From Aporrectodea caliginosa (lineage: Eukaryota > Annelida > Clitellata > Crassiclitellata > Lumbricidae): a DNA stretch of 64,000 nt. The position numbers were made by a program, and so were the translations under genes. Where the stretch lies: positions 3,147,344-3,211,343 of the forward strand of contig JACEVL010001161.1 in the NCBI GenBank assembly GCA_020284085.1, written 5' to 3'. Below the pieces are notes generated by a model, which saw nothing but the letters and a program-made list of their open reading frames with translations, did not search any database and was not told the DNA's origin. Below are positions 35,308 through 45,827 of the stretch, piece by piece (position 1 is the first letter of the stretch; each line of letters begins with the position of its first letter).

Positions 35308-37560
35308 CTTGATGTTGACTCAAGTTATTGAATAATCCAACTGGCAATGATGTTACAGCAGGTTCTCCTCTTCTAGAAGTGCTTTGTATCTTAGACAATC
35401 TGTTAGCTTATCTCTGTGCCCTTGAATTGTCAACAAATGTAGTCTGCCTAGTTTGGCTAAGGATTTGTTTTCTGTCAATAATTCTTGGTAATAATCACGT
35501 TACATTACGTTATGATCTATAGTTCTTTGTTTGTTAAGATACCGTATCTGATTCTGATCCTAGGCTTGTGCAGGTGTAAACAAGATTTATGTTCAGCGGG
35601 TTCAAACATGCCTCTTGCTTGGTCTAAATGAATCTTGTATTCCACACATACAGTATCTGGCATCCTGTTAGTAAAGTTTGTGTGTAACCCTGGTGGTTGG
35701 TGAGGGCAGATTAAACCTACAAATCCGATGGTTGGGTGTGCTCCAGTATGGATGGCAGAAGCCCAGCTGTTCGACCAAGCTGGTGTTTACTGGCCAGTAT
35801 TCAAGGGAGTAGGCATGTTCCATTTTCAAATTTTGCTTAGTACTTGAACTCTGCAGTGTTCAGCTTGCTGTCCTTTGACAAATTCTGTCTGGTTGCCTTT
35901 TATAGGCAGATTACCAGTCTGTTGTGTGAGATTGAAGTTACAGAACTGATGCATCAGATTTGATGATTTTGAAATTAATACTTTGTTCTATGTACCCACT
36001 AGCGCTACATTTAGATTTTTGTCTACTTTTTAGTTGTCTATCATTCTAACCTGCTGTTGCCAGTTGACGTGTTAGGTTATAAAAGTTTTTGATATTCGGC
36101 ATCCTTGTGTAGACGTCATGTGTTTCAGATTCCTCAGTTCCTGCTTTTATTCCACTTTCAAATGTTTGTGCACTTTGCAGACATGTTGTTTGCTGTTGTA
36201 TACTGTTAATTAGAACAGCACTGAATAGTCGTTTGTCACACTGTTATAAATGTGCCATCTAACCAGTAGGATTTAACTAGTAAGGATTATTTGCACATCC
36301 TCTGAAAGATTTGATTCAGTCTTTGCGTTATGGATGATGACGTTAGCAGTTTAAGGTCAGGCATCAGTGAATGTGAAGTGAATATAAAATCATGTTTATC
36401 ATGTTTTTTGATTGATTGTATATATTTGTAGTTTCTTCTGAAGGCTTTACATGTAGCTGTGCAATGGGATTGTTTTGTGTCATCATAATAAAGTGCCAGG
36501 TTTAAGAACAACTTTTGGAGATTGTAGTAGTCTAGTTGGGTGGGCTTTTCTATTCATGTGCAGTTTTTTTTATAAGAACCCAGTCTCTGTGAATTTTCCA
36601 GGTTTCGATTGTAAATTATTTGTGGCTAGTAGAAGTGAGATTTGTAAGATTTTCTTAAACATGCCAAGAAGGGAGAAGTTGTGAGCATGACGCCATTTAC
36701 TGTTGGAAGCAGATGGGGTGGAGAGGGGAAGAATTCTGGGTAGAAAGCATTTTACTGGGGAAAATGCACTTTCCTGGTGAATGATTGTTTGAGACACTGG
36801 AGTTCAGGCCTGCTTCCAACATGTTTACTCAAGATTGTTGAGAAAGCATAATGGCTCATCCATATTATCCCTCCACAAGATATGGTCAACAGCGTTGTTC
36901 TCAAGCCTTTTAGATGGTGAAAGAGGACAAAGTTTGAGCAATGTACAGGTTTAGACAGTTGCTTATAAAGAACCTTGGTTTAAATTGTGGCTTCTGTGTA
37001 ATCAGTTAAATTACTGCTGAGGGTAATTTTAAACGTTTGCATATCCCATACTAGTATTTGTCATTTTCTAATCTTTTTGAGTAGCACTTGTTGGGTTTAA
37101 GGAAGGTTGCCATATAATTAGACCTCTGGCCCTCTGGGCTCTCAGTAGAAGTCCAAGAAGGCCATTAGTGGTGCATTGGCTGACAGATGCGTCATTTCTT
37201 GTTATTTAGCCCGGTCCATTTCTTCAGTCTTACCTGAAATTATCATGTAGACGACATGGATTTTGAATCACTTCTCATATTAAATCTAATACGTCTTGAT
37301 TATACATGTAAAATACTAAATGTTGATGTAGTTGTTCCACTTTTGAAAAATAAATGGGATGTTGGAAGATTTTGTGTGTGGTGTGACTGGTGTCTGCAAA
37401 CAATTATCTATTTTTGACACCCCTCCCGTTATCTGCTTTGGCTTTACACTGCACTCGTCCCATTTATTTGCTTCGGCAATCAACGAGCATCAAGCCTAGA
37501 TAATGTTAACGTGTTGATCTTGCAGAACTAACTGCTATAGGATGGGTTACTCTGATACTT
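35308..37560 (+). other. 3' UTR/flank of the Ly6 gene, no further gene seen
   Basis: AT-rich sequence with AATAAA at 36487-36492 and again near 37345, either of which could end the transcript. Short frames have no recognisable content. Confidence 0.4.
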
Positions 37561-38120
37561 CCGCGTTTCGGAAAGGCCCTATTATTATTATTATTAAATA
37601 AATTTGTAACGCGCGCAAGGTCACACCGAAATGTGAATCTGAGGCGCGGATAGTCAGCCGCCAGATGAAGATGCACTTAGGTTTCTAAATCCTTGAAAGC
37701 CAAGGAGAAATAGTGAGTTTTGAGCCGCTTTTTGAAGGAAGGAAGTGAAGTTGAGCTACGAAGAGAAAGTGGTAGTCGATTCCATTCCTTTGGAGCAGAG
37801 GCGTGGAATGCACGAGAGCCCATAACTGTTCTGCATCGTGGCTCAGCTAGAAGACCTGTACTAGATGATCGCAGGCAATGAGGAGGGATGTAAGGAGTTA
37901 GTAGTGCATGAATATAGGTAGGTGTGCTGGTGTTGAGGGCTTTGTATGTCAAACAGGCCAATTTAAATTTTATTCTGAATTCAACAGGAAGCCAATGCAG
38001 CTCGTGGAGTAGGACTGAGGAGCATGTTCGTAGTGGGACACGCATCACTACACGTCCTACACACATTATATGGATCCAATGCAGTTACAGCTGCTGTTTG
38101 ACTGAAGTTGGTCTTCGTAA
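37560..38120 (-). mobile_element. CR1/L2-like LINE 3' end (ORF2 C-terminus) on the minus strand
   Basis: The minus-strand frame 38066-37677 (129 aa) is the conserved C-terminus of non-LTR reverse-transcriptase proteins: VLLHELHWLPVEFRIKFKLA, LTYKALNTSTPTYIHALLTP, MGSRAFHASAPKEWNRLPLS and LPSFKKRLKTHYFSLAF. The 3' region includes an (ATT)n run near 37580. Upstream LINE sequence is interrupted by the hAT element at 38131. No intact polymerase core is present. Confidence 0.88.
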
Positions 38121-38130
38121 GGCCCGGGAT

Positions 38131-39268
38131 CATGGCCGGCCTTAGGCACAGGCAAAGCAGGCAGTTGCCTAGGGCGCCACAATCTAGGGGGCGCCCTTTT
38201 CACAAAAAGTGTGTTTTAACAGTTTATCACTTTTAGCCATTTTTCAATTAAAATGATTATTTTAATTTGAATTCAAAACTTTTGCGTATGGAGCAAATTT
38301 TAAAACAATTATTAGTTTCACTGCACCTTTTCAAGTAGACCTAATTCAATTTCGACACCCCACAAATTTTATTTTAACCATTAAAATTCAATTATTCACG
38401 CGTGTCTGTACTCTATAGTTTGTGTCTGTGATAGATCTGACCGTCCGTTTATCTGATGCCGACATACATAGTGACAGCTTCGACTGAAAATGCCAACAAC
38501 TGTAGTATAATATATTTAATCAATGTAGCTTTAAATTTTGTTGACTGCTGAGCAGACATCGCAGTTGCATCAACTAAGTTAATTACCTGTAAAAAGCTGT
38601 ACATTTACATTTTAATAACAGTTTTCTTAATTATATCTAAAGCAATTTATAGATTTTATCTTTGAAAATACAAATTGTAATTTTAAAAATTAGGTAAAGC
38701 CCTGTGAAGTGACAGAAGTGATCGGGTGCTCTAAATTGTAAGAAAAACACGACAGAGAAGTTGTATCAAAAAGCAAAAAGGATGGCTTTTCAACTATTTC
38801 AACGAAACTGCAACTACTTTAGCTGTTAGTGTTAGTGCCCAGTCATCAGCTAGTAATTCGTTTGTAAAATACTAGTATTGAGGGTATTTTCTTAAATTGC
38901 TTTCAGCTTTATAAAAATACAATTTTACTAAACTGAAACCTGTTGGTGAAAAACTACAAGCATAACAGATTTCTGATTACTAAAACAAATAATTTTTTTA
39001 ATAAATAATTTTTTATTTTTCGGAAATTTGAATTTTTCGGAAGACCTAATTCGAAGTCTTTTTGCTTGTTACCATCCCTCCAAATTCAAAATTATCCAGG
39101 GTTGAGAGTACTAAATAAAAAGTAATAATAAACAAATAACTCAGTTGAGCGTAAATCTTTTGGAGAGTTCATCATTGAGTTGTGACGTGGGGTGGACCGT
39201 GGAGACGGGATTAGAGGGCGCCAAAATATGCTTTGCCTGGGGCGCCATTTGGGCTAGGGCCGGCCCTG
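38131..39268. mobile_element. 1.14-kb non-autonomous hAT element with perfect 8-bp target duplication
   Basis: The ends CATGGCCGGCCTTAGG and GGGCTAGGGCCGGCCCTG are inverted repeats. The octamer CCCGGGAT is duplicated exactly at 38123-38130 and 39269-39276. Subterminal GGGCGCC words occur at both ends. The interior is AT-rich with no transposase frame. It splits an older LINE fragment. Confidence 0.9.
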
Positions 39269-39854
39269 CCCGGGATGTACTGAAAAAACGTGAATTTAGG
39301 TTTGGTGTCTGCAGTGGGAATCACTCCGCATGTCTGCACAGAAAAAGACTCAATTCACCACTTAAGTGACCACTCTGAAACACGTCTGTTCTGTTCAACG
39401 ACCTCCTTGTGTAATTTGTCTGAAAGACGAGAGTAGGAATCTCTTTGAAATTAACGATGTCTGCTAAGATAAACTGGCCATTCTAGAGTACCTACAACAC
39501 CATAAAATTGTAGGCCTTCATACAAAGGAATCGTCAAAGCTCAGCGGGTACATTTGGCGATGTTCAAAGTGTAGAATGAAGCATGCAGTTCGCGTTGAAG
39601 GATAGCTTCGTGGAAAGCGCTAAAAGTTCGTTTATCTAGTATTTTACTGGGCAACGACAATGCCAATTCAGATGACCTTTCAGCATCTCGACCTTTCGGC
39701 AAACACGGGTGGATTATTATCAATTTCTACGAGATAACCCTGATATCCTAACCAACCCACACGACGCCTAACAACAAAGCCTAAACTGACCCTAACCAAC
39801 ATGAAGTATAAAACTTTAAGGCGTGTTGAGGGTGGCTTATGGTCAAGGGTAGCG

Positions 39855-39904
39855 TCGCTATTAAAAAACATGCCTTAGGGCCCCGAAAGTCTTAATCCGG
39901 CCCT
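39855..39904. mobile_element. solo hAT-like right end
   Basis: GGGCCCCGAAAGTC...TTAATCCGGCCCTG reads on the other strand as CAGGGCCGGATTAAGAC, a typical hAT terminus. I found no left end flanked by the following octamer TATAGGTC. Confidence 0.4.
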
Positions 39905-40011
39905 GTATAGGTCTATGATTAGCCTATGTAGGCTACATACGAAAGGCGACGCGACGCCATATTTTCCAATCTAGTCTGTTCACACAAACATACGTGAATT
40001 AGGCAGTGTTG

Positions 40012-40155
40012 TGCACGAGACCAAAATTCAAAGACCGTGTGGTTCAAGACCGAGACCAAGACCGCATGGTTCAAGACCAAGACCGCATTGTCCAGGACCA
40101 AGACCTAAGCCTCAAGACCATAAACCCAATTCTCAATAATGTAGTGTTACATATT
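40012..40155. repeat. second copy (opposite orientation) of the GGTCTTGG dispersed repeat
   Basis: CAAGACCGAGACCAAGACCG words followed by CATAAACCCAATTCTCAAT. It matches the reverse complement of 24885-25045, including the non-repetitive border. Confidence 0.65.
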
Positions 40156-40941
40156 GCCATAATTAAAATCAGATGCTTATGCCATTACTATATTTTGCTC
40201 TATAGTTATAGTTTTTGTCCCCATTGCAAGTCTGCGAGGTTTCATTAAGAGCACACTACAGGCAAACACACTCTCAACAGGTGCATGTGTTGCGGAATAC
40301 AAAAAACTTTGCCAGTAGAGAAAAATTCCCCACCAAATACCTTATTTCCAACGCTTGCCCGACAACTGATTTTGCCTTGAGAAACTGCATCAGTGTAAGG
40401 CTGTAAGCGTACTGCTATGACAAATTTTGAACATTTTACATATAACAGAGCTGTACTTACGTGTACTCTAAGGAGTTCAGCTCACTGTTGGTAGGGCTGA
40501 TACCCTCCATTCCATAGCCTACAGGAGAAATGGTTTACAGTTTATATGCATCTGATTAATTTGAACGGTAGGCTATTAAGCCATTTTTATTATGAGTTTT
40601 ATGATCCGAAATACAAAGCTAAACACCTAAAGCTTACGTTTTTATTTTCAAAAAAGTGTAGGCCTACGTACCCTTGGTTCCAACCTCCAACGACTCAACT
40701 TTTCCTTTCGATTATGAGTGGATGGACGTGTGATTTTGAATGGATGAGCGAATTAATAATTAGTCTTTTTTATTTTTATGCAATTCTGAGTTTATTATCG
40801 CGTGGCTTTGCAATCTGCTTACTTACCTAATTGACGGGCCTATAGATGTTGACACCCCTCGCATACATCACCACTTGCCATTAGCCTAAACCCCCTTGGC
40901 TGTCGAAATGGTGTCGCCTGTTTTCGACAGTCTGTCGCTCT

Positions 40942-41364
40942 CAGTGCGACCACTGCTTGGGATTTTTCCCAAGATCTTGGGAATTTGGGGTCCGACTTGG
41001 GATCTGGGGATTTTACCCAACAATCTTGGGATTTTTTGCAAGGTCTACAGACTAGTTTTTACCGTACTTTGCAACAGTGGCAGCGAATCAGATTAGAAAA
41101 ACTACTTCAGTCTGAAAGACATTTATCATTATTGTAACCTGTGAACATTGTAAATTCAATGTTATGCTCCGGTTTTTTCTTTGCAAGTTCTTAACTAGGC
41201 ATTTTTGTAAAGAATTGTGATTGTTAAAAGTTAAAACGCATTTCATATTTCATCACATCTTTTTCCTTTTCGGTAACTTGGGATTTATTTGTGCACTTTT
41301 GGCCAATCTTGGGAATTTTCTGGCAAGAGCTTGGGATTTTTGAAAATGAAGAGTGGTCGCACTG
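40942..41364. mobile_element. 423-bp hAT-type MITE with perfect 8-bp target duplication
   Basis: The ends CAGTGCGACCACT and AGTGGTCGCACTG are a perfect 13-bp inverted repeat. GTCGCTCT is duplicated at 40934-40941 and 41365-41372. The subterminal zones carry repeated CTTGGGATTTTT / CTTGGGAATTT words (about eight TTGGGA), typical of transposase-binding subterminal motifs. It has no ORF. Confidence 0.92.
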
Positions 41365-41850
41365 GTCGCTCTGTTAGTCTGTCTCTCTATATGCCTGAGT
41401 CCGTGTCCCTGTCTGTGTGTGTATCTGTTGTTTTTTAGTCAATGGATGATCTGCTGATAATGTCTCCAGTGTGAGAGGAATTTTGATATTTCGTGATTAA
41501 AATTCGCCGTTAATTTTTCGTGACCACCGACAGACACATACGTAGGCAAGTGTTACGAAGTTTGGCACTGTGTGCATCTGTAGTTTCGTCTGTTCTGTAT
41601 GATTCCATGTGATGTTTAAGCCATTAATATTGGTGAATGGTGTTGATCGGTGGTGACAGGGACGATGCCACGGGGGAGTGGAAGCCCACGCAGAATTGAG
41701 GATCAAGGGATGGAGGATGGCATTGGGTGAAGACCCAGATGGGTGATAACACGTTTCTGATATTCTACACATTGTGAATTGTTTTGGGACCGGTTTGTCT
41801 TTCACATGAAAACGTGCAGATGACCGTCAAGTTTCCAGTTGCCGTAATAT

Positions 41851-42010
41851 CTCGTATTGTATTGTATTGTATTGTATTGGAAAATTTATAAAGCACCTCT
41901 TACAGTATAAGCTGTTCAGAGGCTCCTCAGCGTGAAACCCCCGAAGGAATAAAAAGTCTTCTAGCAGTGGGCAGATGAGGGAGAGACCTCAGCTCAAATC
42001 TTAGAGCGTA
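41851..42010 (-). mobile_element. LINE 3' end on the minus strand
   Basis: A (GTATT)n tract (AATAC tail on the minus strand) followed by TTATAAAGCACCTCTTACAG and GTTCAGAGGCTCC is the same 3' region as the LINE fragments at 3530 and 42110. No coding remnant is clear beyond it. Confidence 0.65.
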
Positions 42011-42109
42011 TAAAATATAGATTTTGTGCGAGCGTTTATCGTGTGCACACACCGATGCATCTGCTCCGTCTTTTTCTTAGTCTTCAAAAGTTGAACCTAA
42101 TTTTCAGGT

Positions 42110-42975
42110 TGATATTCTAGTTACCTCTCTCTGCACGCATCCAATTTAAGGTTCTCATTCTCATGCTCAAATCTCAACTGGGTCTTGCCCCAAAATATAT
42201 TTGTCACCAAATTCTCCGTCCCCTCTCTGCCACGTTGTTGCATCTTCTCAGATCCTTTGACCAGCTTGACCTCTTCGTTGCCCGTGTTTGGACCACAATG
42301 GCTCAGTCCAGATCCTTTGCCTGCGTAGGTCGCTCTCTATGGAATGGACTTCCTCCTTCTCTGCGCTCTGCCACCCTTTCATTCATTCATTCATTCATTA
42401 CTTGAATTTATATAGCGCCTCTTCAAGGGAACTACTCAGAGGCGCTCCCAACCCCAGCACGGCCAAATAGGACCTTTTTAAGTTGAGAGAGGAATGTCTG
42501 AGAAGGGGTTCTAGGAAGGGAGCGGAGGACCAGAGGGAGGCCATTCCAGGTCGAGGGGCCAACCACAGAGAATGCACGGTTCTGCTTGGTGGAGGTGCGA
42601 GCAAAAGGCACAGAGAGAAGACCATGTTCAACCGAACGGAGGGAGCGCGAGCCCCGAGCACTGAGGGTGGGGCTACAGAGCTCAGTAAGGTAGACAGGAG
42701 CGAGGCCCAGCAGGCAGCGCCAAACTAAGGCAGCTACCCTATACACGATTCGTTGCCTAAGAGGGTGCTTAAGATGGTGTCATTTCTACCTCCTTAAAAC
42801 CTTCCTCTTCTCTTGGAGTACCTTGCACTGGGAGTGCTTCTGTAGGGCCTATGCTGTGAGAAGCGCTTTATAGGAGGAGTGATCAAATACAATATGTGTT
42901 ACTGAATGGCCACTGCTGTGAGCGGTGCTGTATAAATTTATACATACAATACAGTACAATACAATACAATAAAAA
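42110..42975 (+). mobile_element. LINE 3' end on the plus strand, split by another LINE
   Basis: The frame SQLGLAPKYICHQILRPLSA, then LDLFVARVWTTMAQSRSFAC and GRSLWNGLPPSLRSATLSF, is the ORF2 C-terminus. It breaks at 42375 in (CATT)n and resumes after about 42775 (TTTCTACCTCCTTAAAACC, then TTCCTCTTCTC). It ends with AAGCGCTTTATAGG and AATAC-type repeats near 42955-42972. Confidence 0.75.
42376..42775 (-). mobile_element. LINE 3' end inserted in another LINE
   Basis: The minus-strand frame 42746-42432 (LGLAPVYLTELCSPTL, then FARTSTKQNRAFSVVGPSTW and NGLPLVLRSLPRTPSQTFLS) is a LINE ORF2 C-terminus. The 3' region on the minus strand is GAGGCGCTATATAAATTC, and the 3' tail is the (AATG)n run (42379-42399 on the + strand). 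It disrupts the plus-strand LINE at 42110-42975. Confidence 0.78.
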
Positions 42976-43257
42976 TGGGTATGGTCATTACAAGACGAAG
43001 TACTATACTGTCGCTAAAGAAGAAATTAAATGAATAAATCGTAAGGCAAGATAGGTAGGGATCATTGTGTAAGAGGACTGTAATATATTGATGATGTGAC
43101 TTATAGACTTGTCGCATAAGAATCTCTGTGTGAAGCTGTTAACGGCAATAGCTGTGCCTCTTGTTTTCTGACTAATGCCTTTCTTCTTCATTATGTATTA
43201 TTGCTTCATAAAATTGGAATTAGCCACACCTGATCTTGCCCAAAGTGTGCATCTGAG

Positions 43258-43345
43258 AAGAGCTTTGCATCAGAGGTGTCAAAGAGCAGGCCTATGGGCC
43301 ATTTCTGGCTCACCAACGATGTTTTTCTGGCCCGCAGAGCCTTGG
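43258..43345. mobile_element. hAT-like terminal fragment
   Basis: CAGAGGTGTCAAAGAGCAGG with GGCCATTTCTGGCTCACC and TGGCCCGCAGAGCC. Compare ACACCTCTG at 53708-53716, preceded by GGGCCAGAAATGCAGGCC, in the opposite sense. It seems to be two separated ends of one family. There are no target duplications here. Confidence 0.4.
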
Positions 43346-44539
43346 CTGAAGAATACAGAATTTGAGAATAAAAGTTCAAATTTGTAATTTTAAAGGCTTA
43401 ATGAGTTTTATGTGATGTTCATGACTGATAATGAAGATCAGTATTAAGAGTTTATTTGACTGTTTGTATGCTAAAAAAGCACCATTTAAGATTTACTTTT
43501 GCACAAATTTTATGGGGATGGGTAGGGTTGCCAGATACATTGTCAGCATAAGGAGGACTCAGAAAGCCACAAAGGAGGACACAGCTTTCGTACTCTATCA
43601 GCAGTCTGTGCATATTTTGTTCTTCTAAAGAATGTAAGTTGTTATTTTTGCAACTTTTAGGCAATTTCTAAAATAAGTTTAGCATAGCATATTTAACGGG
43701 GGCGAGTATTGCACTGGACTTCCTATATGGTAGATGGAATGTAACTTTAGTGTCTTGCTGTTTGACTTCTTAATGACTGCTGTTTATACTTGCTGCATAA
43801 AAAGGGCTGTACAGTGTACAGCAAGTCTTCTTAAACCCCACATTACAAACCCATACTGTGTGCCAAGCCATACATGTAATGAAGTTCCTCTGACCTGTGT
43901 TTCCTGTATGTTTCCGGCAAACATAGGTCTGTGCTTCACTAATGTGGTCTCCAGATGGGACTCACTTATTGACACAAGTACTTTGGATTGGATCAAGGGT
44001 TGTAAAAGTCATCTACATGCATTCAGTTTTCAATAATTATTTACTTTAGTCTACTGACTGTCTCCATTATAAAGCAGTTTGCTTTATGAAATCAATAAAA
44101 TCAATAAAAATGTGTTGACTTTTCTCTGTTCATGTGAATAAACTCATAATCCACAGAATTTAAAGTATTTTTGCCTCATACATTAGGTAAGTAAGTAAGT
44201 ATATGCTTTATTTACCAGCTGCATACACACACTTTAGTATGATGTACATGTACAATTGTACATCTTAATTGATCTTTGAATAAGAGTACAAGATTCCAAT
44301 TATAAACATTTTTAGCATAAGATTGTCTGCTTGCAAGAGGCAAGGAGCGGTTGTGAGTTCATGGTCTTAAGGTATATATTTGGGGTTTTTGGATGGTAGA
44401 CTGCTACCAGACATATTCTGAACTATGTCGCTGTATTTGTTATGCCGGTTTTGATGTCAGTGTACAATCCGTACATGTTATCACCAGTGTAAGTAGCAAA
44501 ACCTGCTTCTATCAGTTGCATAAGACCTGGACGATATGG

Positions 44540-45290
44540 CATAACCTTTTATTCAATACTGCTGTGACCCTAGTTCATTCATTCTTACTCACGTGGATTG
44601 ATTATTGTAACTCCATCATAGCATAACTGCCTAAGTTCAGATGATGTCATGTCCAGTCAGTTCTCAACTGTGTCACCCGAGCAGTGGCCAACCAGCCAAA
44701 ATGCTCCCATATATATGCAAGAAATGCTGCCTAGCTTATTATGGAGGAATGAATTCATTTCAAGACTTTCTACTTGGATGATCTGCAATGTTGAGCATTG
44801 CCCCAGACTACATCAAAGAACTGTGTTTTCTGTTTTGAGTCGGCCTGGTCAGGTGCCAGTTACTTTGCATTGGTGCTGACCTTGGAGATTTACAGGTTTT
44901 CCTTGCTTCTGCATATCATTGTGAGCTCATCTGTCTATTTTGAGCATTGGACCTTCCTCTTGGAACACGCTTTCTTTAAATACAATTATGTACTGGTCCA
45001 GTTTACATAAGATGAAACACTTTCTACTTCTCTTATGTAGCACTGTTTAGATCATTTAATAGCCATGAGAGCAGCACTTTTCAAAGGCGCTGGAAGGGCA
45101 CTATATGCTTTATATGTGGTTGGCGTGGCCCCTTGCTCTGGAACAGGTTCCCTTTTGCTGCGGCTTGCCTCCCAGGGTCCACTCTGACTCTTTTTATGCT
45201 CACCTCAAAACTGTCCTTTTCCGCCATGTTGGGGTCAGGAGCACTCCTGAGTAACAGCCATGAAGGGTGCTATATAAATATTCGTAATGA
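44540..45290 (+). mobile_element. degenerate LINE reverse-transcriptase fragment
   Basis: VTLVHSFLLTWIDYCNSIIA is the conserved 'hafvlSriDYCNslla' block of CR1/L2 reverse transcriptases. Frame-shifted remnants follow (SQFSTVSPEQWPTSQNAPIY, CSGTGSLLLRLASQGPLSL-like tail) up to GGGTGCTATATAAATATTCG near 45268. It has many stops and is a pseudogene. Confidence 0.75.
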
Positions 45291-45827
45291 ATGAATGTTT
45301 GGAGAAAGTGTGCCCACTGCCCAGGTAATTAATGGAATTACCACGCTTCCAAGCTCTGGCACACACCTGAGAAAGCCTTTATATGGTTTTGATTTTATTG
45401 AGGCGTCTGGTATCAGAAAGTCAGATGACATGTTGGAACTTTCGTTTCAAAGTCTGATTCACTGCATCACTGTGCAACACAGGTATTCAGGTCAATGAAT
45501 AAAATACTGTACAGAAACTGTGTTAACTGATATCTGCCAAGACAGCTGTAAATATCCTTGTAATTATTAATAAAAATATCCAGATACTAATAAATACTTC
45601 TGCTGGGATTGTGTCAAACTGTGTTTTCTCTGTTGTAAAGTAATTGGTCTGGATTTTTTGTTCTTTGAAAAATGATTTTAGCTTAAATCGTTTGCCAGAA
45701 TATTTAGAATTCAGTTTAAGCAACCTGTGAATTCTTGTTTTTAAAGAAATCTTGGCTGGCTGATGAAGTGCTCCGTTGAAACAGCAAAGAGAGAAAAGAA
45801 GAAGTTGATTTTTGTCTACTTTACTCC

